Below are positions 8,304-17,451 of a stretch of 64,000 bases of DNA, in pieces; the first letter of the stretch is position 1; each line of letters starts with the position of its first letter. The notes beneath the pieces were generated by a model that was given only the letters and a program-made list of their open reading frames with translations, had not been told where the DNA came from and did not search any database. Source of the stretch: Bacteroidota bacterium (GTDB taxonomy: Bacteria; Bacteroidota; Bacteroidia; Bacteroidales; FEN-979); the NCBI GenBank assembly GCA_026391795.1, contig JAPLDI010000047.1:1-64000 (forward strand), written 5' to 3'. A program made the position numbers and the translations under genes.

Positions 8304-9488
8304 ATGAAAAAGTATAAAATCATTATTTCATTCCTTCTGATACTTGTCACCCTCCTGGTTGTTTCCTGTAACGGAGGCAAAAAGACAAATACAGAGATCA
8401 AAGAAGCAGAGGTTCTGCCTGCAGATGTTGTGGAGCTAAGGGCCGACCAGGTTAAGCTGGCAAACATTGAAACCGGCCTTATACAAATGCGTTCACTCAG
8501 CGGCAACCTCAAAGTGAACGGCTCAGTAAGCGTATCGCCCGACAATCTTGCAACTGTCTGTATGCCATTCGGAGGTTTTGTAAAAAGCGCCAATTTGATC
8601 CCCGGCAGGGCAGTTACCAAAGGACAGACCCTCGCTATTATTGAAAACCAGGAATTTGTTGATATCCAGCAAAATTTCCTTGAAGCAAAAAGTAAACTTG
8701 AATATGCAGAGGCAGAATATAAACGGCATACAGAATTATACAAGGAAGATGTTTACTCACAGAAAAACCTGCAACAGGTCACGGCAGAGTACAACAGCCT
8801 GAAAGCCCAGGTTCATGGTCTGGAACAGAAACTTATCATGATCGGAATCAATCCTGCCGGGTTTACTGAAGACAATATCACCAGTTCTGTGGCCGTGATT
8901 TCTCCGATATCCGGTTATGTGAAGAGTGTGAATGTCAATATCGGCAAGTATGTGGCACCCACCGACGTGCTTTTTGAGATTGTGAATATCGACAAGTTGT
9001 ATCTTGAACTGAACCTGTTTGAGAAGGATGCCGATAAAGTATCGGCAGGACAAAAGATCCACTTCTTTATCAATAATGAAACCGAGCAGCACGAAGCTGT
9101 GATCTACCAGACGGGCAGATCGGTAAATGCTGATAAAACCTATAAGGTCTATGCCACTGTTGCAGGAAACTGCAAGAATGTGATTCCTGGAATGTATGTA
9201 AATGCAATCATTGAGGCCTCAACTGACAGTGTTACTGCCCTTCCGGCTGAAGCAATTGTCAGTTTTGATGATAAGGATTACATCTTTGTTTTTGATAAAA
9301 ACAAAATGGAAAAAGGGAATCAGTTTTCAGAGTATAGAATGGTAGAAGTCCATAAAGGAATTACGGATGGTGGATATACGGAAATTATTTTACCCGGAGG
9401 CTTTGATGCTAAATCATCAAGGATCGTTATCAAAGGTGCATACAACCTGCTTTCAGCCATGAAAAACTCAGGAGCAATGGCATGTTAG
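8304..9488 (+). CDS. RND efflux periplasmic adaptor (CusB/CzcB family) lipoprotein
   Basis: 394 residues with a lipoprotein signal (lipobox VVSC, Cys22). The body has the membrane-fusion-protein order: barrel-sandwich half (GFVKSANLIPGRAVTKGQTL), alpha-hairpin (residues about 115-180, coiled-coil with EYKRHTELYKEDVYSQKN), second lipoyl half (VAVISPISGYVKSVNVNIGK), beta-barrel and membrane-proximal domain. It bridges the RND pump encoded just upstream to the fused outer-membrane channel. The gene order is small Cys-rich protein, pump-channel fusion, adaptor. Its 3' end is followed by word-like repeats that form an inverted repeat with those of the convergent recQ. Confidence 0.92.
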   Translation: MKKYKIIISFLLILVTLLVVSCNGGKKTNTEIKEAEVLPADVVELRADQVKLANIETGLIQMRSLSGNLKVNGSVSVSPDNLATVCMPFGGFVKSANLIPGRAVTKGQTLAIIENQEFVDIQQNFLEAKSKLEYAEAEYKRHTELYKEDVYSQKNLQQVTAEYNSLKAQVHGLEQKLIMIGINPAGFTEDNITSSVAVISPISGYVKSVNVNIGKYVAPTDVLFEIVNIDKLYLELNLFEKDADKVSAGQKIHFFINNETEQHEAVIYQTGRSVNADKTYKVYATVAGNCKNVIPGMYVNAIIEASTDSVTALPAEAIVSFDDKDYIFVFDKNKMEKGNQFSEYRMVEVHKGITDGGYTEIILPGGFDAKSSRIVIKGAYNLLSAMKNSGAMAC

Positions 9489-9559
9489 ATCAGAAGTCGG
9501 ATGTCAGATGCCAGATGTCGGACGGCACCTTTCCGACTTCTGACCTCTGACCTCTGAAT
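9489..9559. repeat. Convergent 3' repeats with 12-bp inverted repeat (cusB-like / recQ)
   Basis: Both converging genes carry the word TCAGAAGTCGGA in their own sense orientation just after their stops (9490-9501 on plus, 9532-9543 on minus), together forming a perfect 12-bp inverted repeat with loop. Around it are further units (GATGTCAGATGCCAGATGTC; on the recQ side GTCAGAGGTCAGA). It could act as a bidirectional terminator. The 13-mer GTCAGAGGTCAGA recurs after the stop at 55691. Confidence 0.8.
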
Positions 9560-11467
9560 TTAGATGTTCTTCCAGAAGTAAAGCCGCTCCCTGTTCATTT
9601 CGATTTTCTCATTATCGAGCAGCCATTGGACGGCACGGATGACTTTGTCCTCACTTACAGTTGTGGTCACAGATACAAGTTCCTCCAAGGAACAGGGTTT
9701 TGTATTCAGCAGGGGTTTGATTTCTTTCAGGATGGAATTGAATTCAAGATCTGTCAGTTCGATCTTATTGCGCTGGATACACACGTCACATTTTCCGCAC
9801 CGGCGGGTAGTAGATTCGCCGAAATAGGCCAGCAGGAGCTGGCTTCTGCATTTATGGGTGGATTCGGCATACCTGATCATGGCCTCTATACGCTGCTGTG
9901 CACTGTCGAGACGGTCTTTATAATATTCCGGTGAGATGTGAAGGTCTTTGCTTTCCACCCTGTTTTCTGTGAAAACGATTCGGGGATTATCCGTTCGGGG
10001 AATATAATCAATGACCTGAAGTTTTGAAAGTTTCATCAGCATTTCAATGACCTTATCGGTTGTAAGGCCGGTCCGTTTTGCCACCTCTTCTTCCCGGATG
10101 GGCGAAAAGTCAGAGAAGATGCCGCTGTACGAACGCAGGAGCGTTTTTATGAAAGGGTCAAAGAACACGTTTTCCACCTGGAACCGGTAAAGCGATTCTT
10201 TATCTGTTTTAATGAAGATCCGGGACGGCGTATGAACGGCTTCACTCAATAAAAGGAAACCCTCTTTTTCAAGAAATTTCAATGCATTGAAGGCAATGAC
10301 GGGTGCGAAGTTGTAGCTTTCAGAGAAATCACCCAGGTCAAATTCGGCAAAATAATCTTTCCCGTTCCCGTAAGGGATCTTAAGGTAGTTGCACAGTGCC
10401 TGGTAGATATCCCTAATCTTCTGCAATTCGGGATAAGAGGAGGCCAGGTTCTTCCTGGCTTCCAGGATATCGGCCTGCTCATAGAGCAGGACGGCAAAGG
10501 CGGGTTTCTCATCGCGCCCGGCCCGTCCGGCTTCCTGGAAATAGGCTTCGATGCTGTCGGGCAGGTCAAGGTGGATGACAAAACGGACGTTGGGTTTATC
10601 GATTCCCATCCCGAAAGCATTCGTGGCGACGATGACCTGCCGGGTCTCTTTCATCCATGCCTTTTGATTCTTCTCACGTTCTTTCGGATCCATTCCGGCG
10701 TGGTATCCGATGGCAGGGATTCCCTGACGGGTAAGGTATTCAGCGATCTCCCGGGTTTGCCGCCGGTTCCTCACATAGATGATCCCGGCTCCTTTCACCT
10801 TTTTGATGATGTTCAGGATCCGCCTGCGTTTGTCCTCTTCTTTAAAAACGAAGTAGGTGATGTTGGTCCGTTCAAAACTTTTCCTGAAGACGCATGGTGC
10901 GCGAAAATGAAGCTTATCCTGGATGTCCGAAATAACATCAGGGGTTGCGGTTGCTGTAAGGGCAAGGATCGGTGCAGCCGGCAGAACCTCCCTGATCTCG
11001 GCGATCCTGAGATAAGGAGGGCGAAAATCGTAACCCCACTGTGATACACAATGCGATTCGTCCACTGCGATCAGGTTTACCTTCATCCGCTTCAGGGCAT
11101 CACGCAGGGTTGCGTTTGTGAGCCTTTCAGGAGAAAGATAGAGCAGTTTAATGTCGCCATACCTGCAGTTGTTAAGCACGGTTTCGATTTCGGCCGGATA
11201 CATACCCGAATGGATGGCTGCGGCCGGGATTCCTTTCTTTTTCAGATTTTCGACCTGGTCCTGCATCAGCGAAATCAGCGGAGTAACCACAAGGCAGATT
11301 CCTTCCATGGCCATAGCCGGTACCTGGAACGTGATGGATTTGCCTCCGCCGGTGGGTAAAAGCGCCAATGTGTCCCTGCCATCAAGGACCGACTGGATAA
11401 TCTCTTCCTGCAATGGCCGGAAAGAAGAATAACCCCAGTATCTCAGGAGTATTTGGTTTATGGTCAA
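9560..11467 (-). CDS. recQ: RecQ-family ATP-dependent DNA helicase
   Basis: 635 residues. Motif 0 (FRPLQEEII), Walker A PTGGGKS (38-44), DESH box (136-139) and the RecQ aromatic loop CVSQWGYDFRP are present, then motifs IV-VI (ATNAFGMGIDKPNVR, QEAGRAGRD). The RQC zinc site is formed by Cys residues in CRSQLLLAY and CGKCDVC near residue 550. The C-terminus ends after a winged-helix-like segment, with no recognisable HRDC domain, so this is a short RecQ. It unwinds 3'-5' at forks and recombination intermediates. It is 11 bp downstream of citF on the same strand, so it may be read from the citrate lyase promoter. Confidence 0.93.
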   Translation of the reverse strand: MTINQILLRYWGYSSFRPLQEEIIQSVLDGRDTLALLPTGGGKSITFQVPAMAMEGICLVVTPLISLMQDQVENLKKKGIPAAAIHSGMYPAEIETVLNNCRYGDIKLLYLSPERLTNATLRDALKRMKVNLIAVDESHCVSQWGYDFRPPYLRIAEIREVLPAAPILALTATATPDVISDIQDKLHFRAPCVFRKSFERTNITYFVFKEEDKRRRILNIIKKVKGAGIIYVRNRRQTREIAEYLTRQGIPAIGYHAGMDPKEREKNQKAWMKETRQVIVATNAFGMGIDKPNVRFVIHLDLPDSIEAYFQEAGRAGRDEKPAFAVLLYEQADILEARKNLASSYPELQKIRDIYQALCNYLKIPYGNGKDYFAEFDLGDFSESYNFAPVIAFNALKFLEKEGFLLLSEAVHTPSRIFIKTDKESLYRFQVENVFFDPFIKTLLRSYSGIFSDFSPIREEEVAKRTGLTTDKVIEMLMKLSKLQVIDYIPRTDNPRIVFTENRVESKDLHISPEYYKDRLDSAQQRIEAMIRYAESTHKCRSQLLLAYFGESTTRRCGKCDVCIQRNKIELTDLEFNSILKEIKPLLNTKPCSLEELVSVTTTVSEDKVIRAVQWLLDNEKIEMNRERLYFWKNI

Positions 11468-11478
11468 TCCGGAGCGAT

Positions 11479-13041
11479 TTAAACGATCACTCTTCTGACA
11501 GAGTCAAGCACCGTGCCGTCAACCCATTTCACAACGGCAACAATCTCATCACTGAATTTAGGCTTTTCGGGAACTCCGCAGATCTTCTCGGCCTCTGCTT
11601 TGAGTTGCTCAATTGTTTTGATGGGCAGTGCCGAGTTTTTCATCTTTTCAAGGAGATCCTTCCTCCGCGGATTTATTGCGATACCACGCTCGGTGACAAT
11701 CACATCGATCAGTTCACCGGGTCCGCACAAAGTGGTCACATTATCCAGGATCACAGGAATCCGGTCACGGAAAAGGGGAATAGGCAATATCGTGCACTTT
11801 GAGAAGAGGCAATTCTGCCATCCCCCGATGCCATGAAGGAGATAACCGTCGGAATGGGTAACGACATTGGCATTGAAATTCACATCCACCTCTGTAGCGC
11901 CAAGGATTGTCACATCCACCAGGGAGGCAAAATTCCCTTTCCCGTGATAATTGTAGGATGTGAACGGACTTGTATTTACGTGATTCGGATTTTCACGCAT
12001 CGAGCGCACACCCTCGAGGTCGAAAGTTTGACCGTCGAGGATGTATTCCGTAAGTCCTTCCTCGAGCATCTGCACCAGGTATTTATTGCTTCCGCCGCGT
12101 GCAAATCGTGCTTTCCAGCCTCGTTTGCGAAGGATGTCGGCAAAATAAATTCCGATCGACAGGGCTGTTCCGCCGGCGCCGGCCTGGAAGGAAAACCCGT
12201 CGCGGAGGATTCCGGCTTCATCACAGAATTGGGCGGTCCACTCGGCCAGCAGCAAACGGTCCGGACTCTTTGTCACTTCCGTCGTTCCGCTGATGATCTT
12301 CTCGGGAATCCCGATTTTATCCATCACCACCACATAATCCACGAGATTTCCATTGATCTGCCAGGGAATGCAGGGGAAGGACACCAGGTTGTCCGTCACG
12401 ACGATCACTTTGTCTGCATATTGGCTGTCGGCCAGAGCGAAGCCCAGCAGTCCGCAGGCCGCGGGGCCGTTCACGCCGTTTGAATTTCCGAAGGGATCAG
12501 ATGTCGGGGCGGCAATAACGGCGATGTCAATATGCACATCCCCGTCCTGAACCGCCTGGTAACGTCCGCCGTGTGAACGTAAAACACCCAGTCCTTTCAT
12601 CTTCCCGTTGGAAGTAAACCTTCCAAGGGCTCCGTTCATGCTGCCTTCAATGTGATGGATCGTGCCATCTTCGAGGTATTTTATCAGCGGCTCATGGCAG
12701 GGAAAGGAGGCGGATGGAAACCACATAAGGTTTTTTACCCCAAGTTCACTTGCAATATCAAAGATCTGGTTGGCTACAAGATCTCCGTTGCGGAAGTGAT
12801 GGTGCGTGGAAATGGTCATACCATCCTTAAGTCCCGAGCGGATCAGGGCATCTTTCAGGCTTTCAACAACTTTATTACCATCATCCGGGTAATCGGCGCA
12901 TGTGGAAATGGGTGGGGCTGCTTTTCTCCCTGTCGGCTTGAATTTCCCGACTCCCATGTAAGGAACTGCCGGCTTCCCGTTGATGACCGTAGGGACAATA
13001 CGTCCGGCTGCATTGGTTACGGGTTTGTCATACTTGCTCAT
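11479..13041 (-). CDS. citF: Citrate lyase alpha subunit (citrate CoA/ACP-transferase)
   Basis: 520 residues, usual CitF length. It opens with NAAGRIVPTVINGKPAVPY and contains the CoA-transferase-type core (DGMTISTHHHFRNGD; FSFQAGAGGTALSIGIYFAD; GEL-type segment GPGELIDVIVTERGIAINP near the C-terminus). The alpha subunit exchanges acetyl for citryl on the acyl-carrier subunit before cleavage to acetate and oxaloacetate. The gene overlaps the upstream citDE gene by 14 bp, implying translational coupling and fixed stoichiometry. No citC, citG or citX (activation and prosthetic-group genes) is in the window. Confidence 0.95.
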   Translation of the reverse strand: MSKYDKPVTNAAGRIVPTVINGKPAVPYMGVGKFKPTGRKAAPPISTCADYPDDGNKVVESLKDALIRSGLKDGMTISTHHHFRNGDLVANQIFDIASELGVKNLMWFPSASFPCHEPLIKYLEDGTIHHIEGSMNGALGRFTSNGKMKGLGVLRSHGGRYQAVQDGDVHIDIAVIAAPTSDPFGNSNGVNGPAACGLLGFALADSQYADKVIVVTDNLVSFPCIPWQINGNLVDYVVVMDKIGIPEKIISGTTEVTKSPDRLLLAEWTAQFCDEAGILRDGFSFQAGAGGTALSIGIYFADILRKRGWKARFARGGSNKYLVQMLEEGLTEYILDGQTFDLEGVRSMRENPNHVNTSPFTSYNYHGKGNFASLVDVTILGATEVDVNFNANVVTHSDGYLLHGIGGWQNCLFSKCTILPIPLFRDRIPVILDNVTTLCGPGELIDVIVTERGIAINPRRKDLLEKMKNSALPIKTIEQLKAEAEKICGVPEKPKFSDEIVAVVKWVDGTVLDSVRRVIV

Positions 13042-14248
13042 AATTTTCCCTCCAGTTTTCTGTCAGTATTCCCATCTTAACAGCCAGATTTATCGTATTC
13101 AGTGCCCGCTTTACCACAGGAGGATCGATCATCTTGGTGCCGAGTGAAACAACACCAAGTCCCTGTTCCGTTGCTTTATGATAGGCAGCCACGATTTTCT
13201 TCGCCTTCTCGATCTCCCCGGCTGATGGAGCAAAATTTTCATGGATCAGCTGGATCTGGCGAGGATGGATGCATCCCATCCCGTCAAACCCCATCGCCTT
13301 CGACATGAGTACATTCTGCTTCAATCCCTCCATATCGCCTACATCCGAGAAAACGGAATCGATGGGTTGGATCCCTGCTGCCCTGGCTGCATTTACCATC
13401 ATGCTGCGTGCGAAGAAAGATTCTTTTCCTTCTTTTGTCCGCTGTGTGCCCAGATCGGCTGTATAATCTTCAAGTCCGATGGCAATCGAAACTACATTTT
13501 CGGCAGAGCTTGCAATCGTGAAAGCATTTATAACGCCGAGTGCACTTTCGATGATCGGCATGATCCATACCGGGTTCTTCTGCTTGGTTTTTTTCCGGAT
13601 GACTTCGATCTTCTTATTGACTGCGATGACTTGATCGGCGTTCTCACATTTCGGCAGCAGGATCAGGTTAACATTGTGCGGGATTATCCAATCAAGGTCG
13701 TCGAGGCCTCTTTCTCCCTGGTTGATCCTGACCATCCGTTCAGCACCATAAAAGTCAATGCCGCGGAGCGAATTTCTGACCAGGTAGCGGGCTTCATCTT
13801 TTTTGTCGGGGGCAACCGCATCTTCAAGGTCAAGGATAATTCCATCCGGGCGATGGATCCCCGCGTTGATCATGAGACTTGGCGTGTTTCCCGGTAGGTA
13901 AAGCCGGGAGAAACGGTTGCGGTCTTTTGCCGTGACATATTGGTTCTCAGGGATCAGGTCGAGAAGATATTCCTTATCGGAAGGGACCAGTTTTTTTATG
14001 GCAGCTTCAATCCGGGCGGCCAGAACCAGGGGGAGTGCCCCCGAGTCTTCGATCTTCAGGGAAGCATGTTTGATTCCGAAGAAGTTCAGTACCTCTCCGG
14101 CGAGTTTCCGGTTCGCATTGCCAAACATAACCTCCACTTTGCTCTCCAGCAAAATTTCATGCCCTCCGCCCGCCTTCAGTTCCAATGTGATAAAACAATC
14201 CGACCGGATCGTTTTGCCTTTGTTTCCGGTTGTGATGATCTCTCCCAT
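13028..14248 (-). CDS. citE: Citrate lyase gamma-beta fusion (CitD acyl carrier + CitE lyase)
   Basis: 406 residues from the ATG at 14248. Residues 1 to about 85 align with CitD, the acyl-carrier gamma subunit: a Ser in KTIRSDCFITLE lies where the phosphoribosyl-dephospho-CoA arm is attached, followed by KVEVMFGNANRKLAGEVLNF and the DSGALPLVLAARIEAAI segment (DKGAL..LRAR in classical CitD). From about 110 on it is CitE, the citryl-lyase: RSRLYLPG-like start RFSRLYLPGNTPSLM, LDLEDAVAP, PIIESALGV, GLEDYTADLG, GMGCIHPRQI. A longer start at 14308 is disfavoured because an exact promoter box lies between the two ATGs. First gene of the lyase operon. Confidence 0.9.
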   Translation of the reverse strand: MGEIITTGNKGKTIRSDCFITLELKAGGGHEILLESKVEVMFGNANRKLAGEVLNFFGIKHASLKIEDSGALPLVLAARIEAAIKKLVPSDKEYLLDLIPENQYVTAKDRNRFSRLYLPGNTPSLMINAGIHRPDGIILDLEDAVAPDKKDEARYLVRNSLRGIDFYGAERMVRINQGERGLDDLDWIIPHNVNLILLPKCENADQVIAVNKKIEVIRKKTKQKNPVWIMPIIESALGVINAFTIASSAENVVSIAIGLEDYTADLGTQRTKEGKESFFARSMMVNAARAAGIQPIDSVFSDVGDMEGLKQNVLMSKAMGFDGMGCIHPRQIQLIHENFAPSAGEIEKAKKIVAAYHKATEQGLGVVSLGTKMIDPPVVKRALNTINLAVKMGILTENWRENYEQV

Positions 14249-14278
14249 AATGATATCAGTATTTGCAGAATCGTCCGT

Positions 14279-14286
14279 CAAAATTA
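14279..14286 (-). promoter_or_regulatory. -7 promoter box TAATTTTG for citDE-citF
   Basis: Exact TAnnTTTG on the minus strand, 30 nt upstream of the ATG at 14248 and downstream of the alternative ATG at 14308. It settles the start of the CitD-CitE fusion. Confidence 0.65.
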
Positions 14287-14330
14287 TGAAAAAGTGTTGA
14301 GAATCCATTGTTATTTGATGAAACTTGCTT

Positions 14331-14472
14331 CTGGATACTGGATGCTGGATGCTGGATGTGTGAGTGTGAGCAGGAGTGGGCAGGGGAGTGAGTGTTGGTA
14401 TTGAATAAGAACAAAACCCAATTCACACACCCACACACCCAGCATCCAGCATCCGGCATCCGGCATCCAGCA
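14331..14472. repeat. Inverted arrays of GGATGCT / GCATCC words between divergent promoters
   Basis: Left arm: CTGGATACTGGATGCTGGATGC then TGTGTGAGTGTGAG; right arm: CACACACCCACACACCC then AGCATCCAGCATCCGGCATC. The arms are an imperfect inverted repeat of about 45 bp around a roughly 50-bp centre, each arm itself being a short-period tandem array. It occupies about half of the 296-bp divergent region 14249-14544. The window also begins with ATGCTGGATG (1-10). Cruciform or hairpin potential is obvious; function unknown. Confidence 0.8.
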
Positions 14473-14514
14473 AAACATTTTTTCAACAATGATGATAATG
14501 TCAATGCTGAACGC

Positions 14515-14522
14515 TAAATTTG
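14515..14522 (+). promoter_or_regulatory. -7 promoter box TAAATTTG for the LTA-synthase-like gene
   Basis: Exact TAnnTTTG, 22 nt upstream of the ATG at 14545. Confidence 0.65.
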
Positions 14523-14544
14523 CCTGCGTTATCATATACAGGAT

Positions 14545-16491
14545 ATGGGCAAGAAATCAAAAAAAGGATTCCGGATCTATGATGGTGATGTCGTGCTGGT
14601 CACATTTCTCAGGTTGCTCGTTGTGCTGATCATCTTTTTCCTGTCAAGGGTTTGCTTCTATCTGTTCAATCTCCATTACTTCTCCAACCTGGGATTTGGC
14701 GAGGTATTGAAGTTTTTTATCATCGGGTTGCGTTTCGATATCTCAGCCATCCTCATCCTGAATTTTCCTGTCATCATATTAAACAGCCTTCCTTTTCGAT
14801 TCAGGTATCATAAGGTATACAAGGGGTTTGTCGCATTTCTGTTCTATTTTGTGAACATTGCCGGGTTGATGTCAAATTTCATCGACCTGATCTATTTCCG
14901 GTTCACATTGAAAAGGCTGACTGCCGATATTTTCTCCTATCTTTCGGTAGGCGGTGATTTTGACAAGCTGGTTCCGCAGTTTCTTCACGATTTCTGGTAC
15001 GTTCTCGTCGTCTGGGCATCGCTATCCTTCCTGATGGTCTGGCTGGCATCCCGGTTTTCTGCTGTTGCACCCAAAGGATCGTCCAAAGGGAAATCCACTC
15101 AGTACATCATCATCCATAGTTTTTTGTTTTTTTTTATCATTGCCATCACTGTGATCGGGATCCGCGGCGGCCTGCAGTTGAGGCCTATTGGAATCATCAC
15201 GGCCGGAAATTATACGCTGGCAAAAAATGTCCCCCTGCTTCTGAACACACCTTTTTCCATTGCACGCACCATCGGGCATGAACAGTTACAGACGATCACG
15301 TTTTTTCAGAAGGAAGACCAGCTGGAAAAGATCTATTCCCCTGTTCATAAAGGGCATCCGGGCTCTTTCAAAGGCCTGAACATCATGATCATCATCCTGG
15401 AAAGTTTTTCAAGAGAACATATCGGTTTCCTGAACAGTTCGCTTGAGAATGGCACGTATAAAGGGTTTACTCCTTTTCTTGACTCACTGGCCGGGACCAG
15501 TCTGATGCTTGACGGCTTTTCCAATGGTAAGACATCAATCCAGGGCATTCCTGCTGTTCTTTCAGGAGTTCCGTCGCTGATGAACGAATCCTTCATTCAA
15601 TCCAATTATGCAGCCGATAAGATCTTCAGCCTCGCCGGTCTCCTTAAAAAGGATGGATACACTTCCGCCTTTTTTCATGGAGGAACGAACGGCACAATGG
15701 GATTCGATTCATATACGAAAATAACCGGGTTCGATCATTATTTCGGAAGAAGTGAATATAACAATGATAAGGACTACGACGGGAAATGGGGGATACGGGA
15801 TGAGGAATTCCTGCAATACACAAAACGAACGATTGATGGACTTCGCCAGCCTTTCATGGCTGCATTCTTCTCTCTCTCCTCGCATCATCCCTATCATGTT
15901 CCGGATAAATACGCAGGTAAATTCAGGAAAGGGAAGCTCCCGATTCAGGAAAGCATCATGTATGCTGATTATTCGCTTGGGAAGTTTTTTATGGCTGCTG
16001 AAAAAATGCCATGGTATAAGAATACACTCTTTGTGATCACTGCCGATCATACTTCAGAAGGTTACTATCCGTATTACCAGAGCGATGCCGGTCAGTATGC
16101 AATCCCTATCCTCTTTTTCAGGCCGGGCGAAAAGCTGGAAGGAAAGAAAGGAGAAACCGCATCGCAAACAGACATCATGCCTTCCATACTCGATTACCTT
16201 AACTTCAACAGAGATTATATTGCCTTCGGCAACAGTGTGTTTGATTCAACAGTCCCCCACTTTTCCGTTCATTATATCTCTGGTATCTATTCGATGATGA
16301 AGGACGGGTTCCTGCTTGAATTCGATGGTGTTAAGTCAACAGCTTTCTTCAACCTCCGGAAGGACGAGATGCAGAAGAACAACCTGGCAGGAAAGAATCT
16401 TCCGGCCATGAAGAGCATGGAAGAGCTGCTGAAGGCTTACATCCAGCAATATAACAACCGGCTGATCGAGAACCGGATGTCAACAGAGTGA
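14545..16491 (+). CDS. LTA synthase / MdoB-like sulfatase-fold membrane enzyme
   Basis: 648 residues. The N-terminal third has about five transmembrane helices (for example LLVVLIIFFLSRVCFYLF; FLFFFIIAITVIGI). The extracytoplasmic domain is of the alkaline-phosphatase/sulfatase superfamily: NIMIIILESFSREHIG, the nucleophile region NGKTSIQ with Thr330 at the LtaS catalytic-Thr position, FFSLSSHHPYHVP, and ADHTSE near residue 500. In relatives it moves phosphoglycerol or phosphoethanolamine onto envelope glycans. Bacteroidota make no classical lipoteichoic acid, so the acceptor here is open (glycan or lipid A-like). It is followed 61 bp later by a lipid kinase that could recycle the diacylglycerol such a reaction releases. 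Confidence 0.88.
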   Translation: MGKKSKKGFRIYDGDVVLVTFLRLLVVLIIFFLSRVCFYLFNLHYFSNLGFGEVLKFFIIGLRFDISAILILNFPVIILNSLPFRFRYHKVYKGFVAFLFYFVNIAGLMSNFIDLIYFRFTLKRLTADIFSYLSVGGDFDKLVPQFLHDFWYVLVVWASLSFLMVWLASRFSAVAPKGSSKGKSTQYIIIHSFLFFFIIAITVIGIRGGLQLRPIGIITAGNYTLAKNVPLLLNTPFSIARTIGHEQLQTITFFQKEDQLEKIYSPVHKGHPGSFKGLNIMIIILESFSREHIGFLNSSLENGTYKGFTPFLDSLAGTSLMLDGFSNGKTSIQGIPAVLSGVPSLMNESFIQSNYAADKIFSLAGLLKKDGYTSAFFHGGTNGTMGFDSYTKITGFDHYFGRSEYNNDKDYDGKWGIRDEEFLQYTKRTIDGLRQPFMAAFFSLSSHHPYHVPDKYAGKFRKGKLPIQESIMYADYSLGKFFMAAEKMPWYKNTLFVITADHTSEGYYPYYQSDAGQYAIPILFFRPGEKLEGKKGETASQTDIMPSILDYLNFNRDYIAFGNSVFDSTVPHFSVHYISGIYSMMKDGFLLEFDGVKSTAFFNLRKDEMQKNNLAGKNLPAMKSMEELLKAYIQQYNNRLIENRMSTE

Positions 16492-16552
16492 AAAACAAAT
16501 GACCGACGATTGAGTGATGTTGGAGAAGTGCAGAACAAGTGTCCGATAAATT

Positions 16553-17443
16553 ATGGAAGAAACAATCCGGAAAAAGACGATCCATTTCATCATCAATCCC
16601 ATATCAGGTATCGGGAAGCAGAAGAATATTGAAGAGCTGATCCGCAATTATGCCGATGTATCTGTTTATGAATACGAGGTGAAGTACACGAAAGAGCAGG
16701 GACATGCCACTGAGCTTGCAAAGGAAGCCGTGGCTTCGGGGGTGGATGTTGTGGTTGCCGTTGGCGGCGATGGTACGGTAAATGAGATCGGTAAAGCCCT
16801 GGTGGGCTCAGATACCGCATTGGGAATCATTCCTACAGGTTCCGGGAACGGGCTTGCACGTCACCTGAAGATCCCGTTCCGGTTTGATAAGGCCATTGGT
16901 GTCATAAACCGTTGCAAGATCCGGAAGATTGATACGGCAACGATCAACGACCAGGTGTTTTTAAGTATTGCAGGGGTTGGGTATGATGCATATGTAGCAA
17001 AAAAATTCGCCACTGCACATAAAAGAGGATTCTTCTCTTACTTCAGGATCGTTTCCAATGAATATCCTGAGTACAGCCCGAGGAAATACACCATCGAAGT
17101 GGACGGAAAGATTATTACCCGCAGAGCATTGACCATAACCTTCGCCAATTCCAACCAGTTTGGAAACAACACTTCCATTGATCCTCATGCAAAGCTAGAT
17201 GATGGCCTGGTGGATGTTTGCATTGTGCGCAGGATCCCATTATGGCTGATCCCGTTTTACGTTCCCATGCTGTTTACAAAGACCTTCCACAAAACCCAGT
17301 ACATTGAGATCATCAGGGCAAAACATGCGGTCGTCACACGGAAGAAGGGGAAAACGATCCAGCTCGACGGTGATCCTTCAAAGACGGGAAAAGTGATTGA
17401 GATGAAGGTAAATCCGCTCTCATTGAACATTATCGTTCCTTAA
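16553..17443 (+). CDS. Diacylglycerol kinase-family lipid kinase (YegS/BmrU type)
   Basis: 296 residues, the family norm. The N-terminal NAD-kinase-like domain shows NPISGIGKQ (about 15), AVGGDGTVNEIGKAL (near residue 65) and IPTGSGNGLARHL; the C-terminal beta-sandwich contains ANSNQFGNN and the DDGLVDVCIV motif. It phosphorylates diacylglycerol or another lipid alcohol at the inner membrane face. Placement behind an LtaS-like phosphoglycerol transferase, as dgkB with ltaS in Gram-positives, suggests a role in recycling diacylglycerol; that link is inference. The next gene starts 8 bp on. Confidence 0.92.
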   Translation: MEETIRKKTIHFIINPISGIGKQKNIEELIRNYADVSVYEYEVKYTKEQGHATELAKEAVASGVDVVVAVGGDGTVNEIGKALVGSDTALGIIPTGSGNGLARHLKIPFRFDKAIGVINRCKIRKIDTATINDQVFLSIAGVGYDAYVAKKFATAHKRGFFSYFRIVSNEYPEYSPRKYTIEVDGKIITRRALTITFANSNQFGNNTSIDPHAKLDDGLVDVCIVRRIPLWLIPFYVPMLFTKTFHKTQYIEIIRAKHAVVTRKKGKTIQLDGDPSKTGKVIEMKVNPLSLNIIVP

Positions 17444-17451
17444 CCTTTACT

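Noticed and set aside
13028-14308. Longer start of CitD-CitE at 14308
   Set aside because: The promoter box lies downstream of this ATG, and the extra 20 residues do not resemble CitD.
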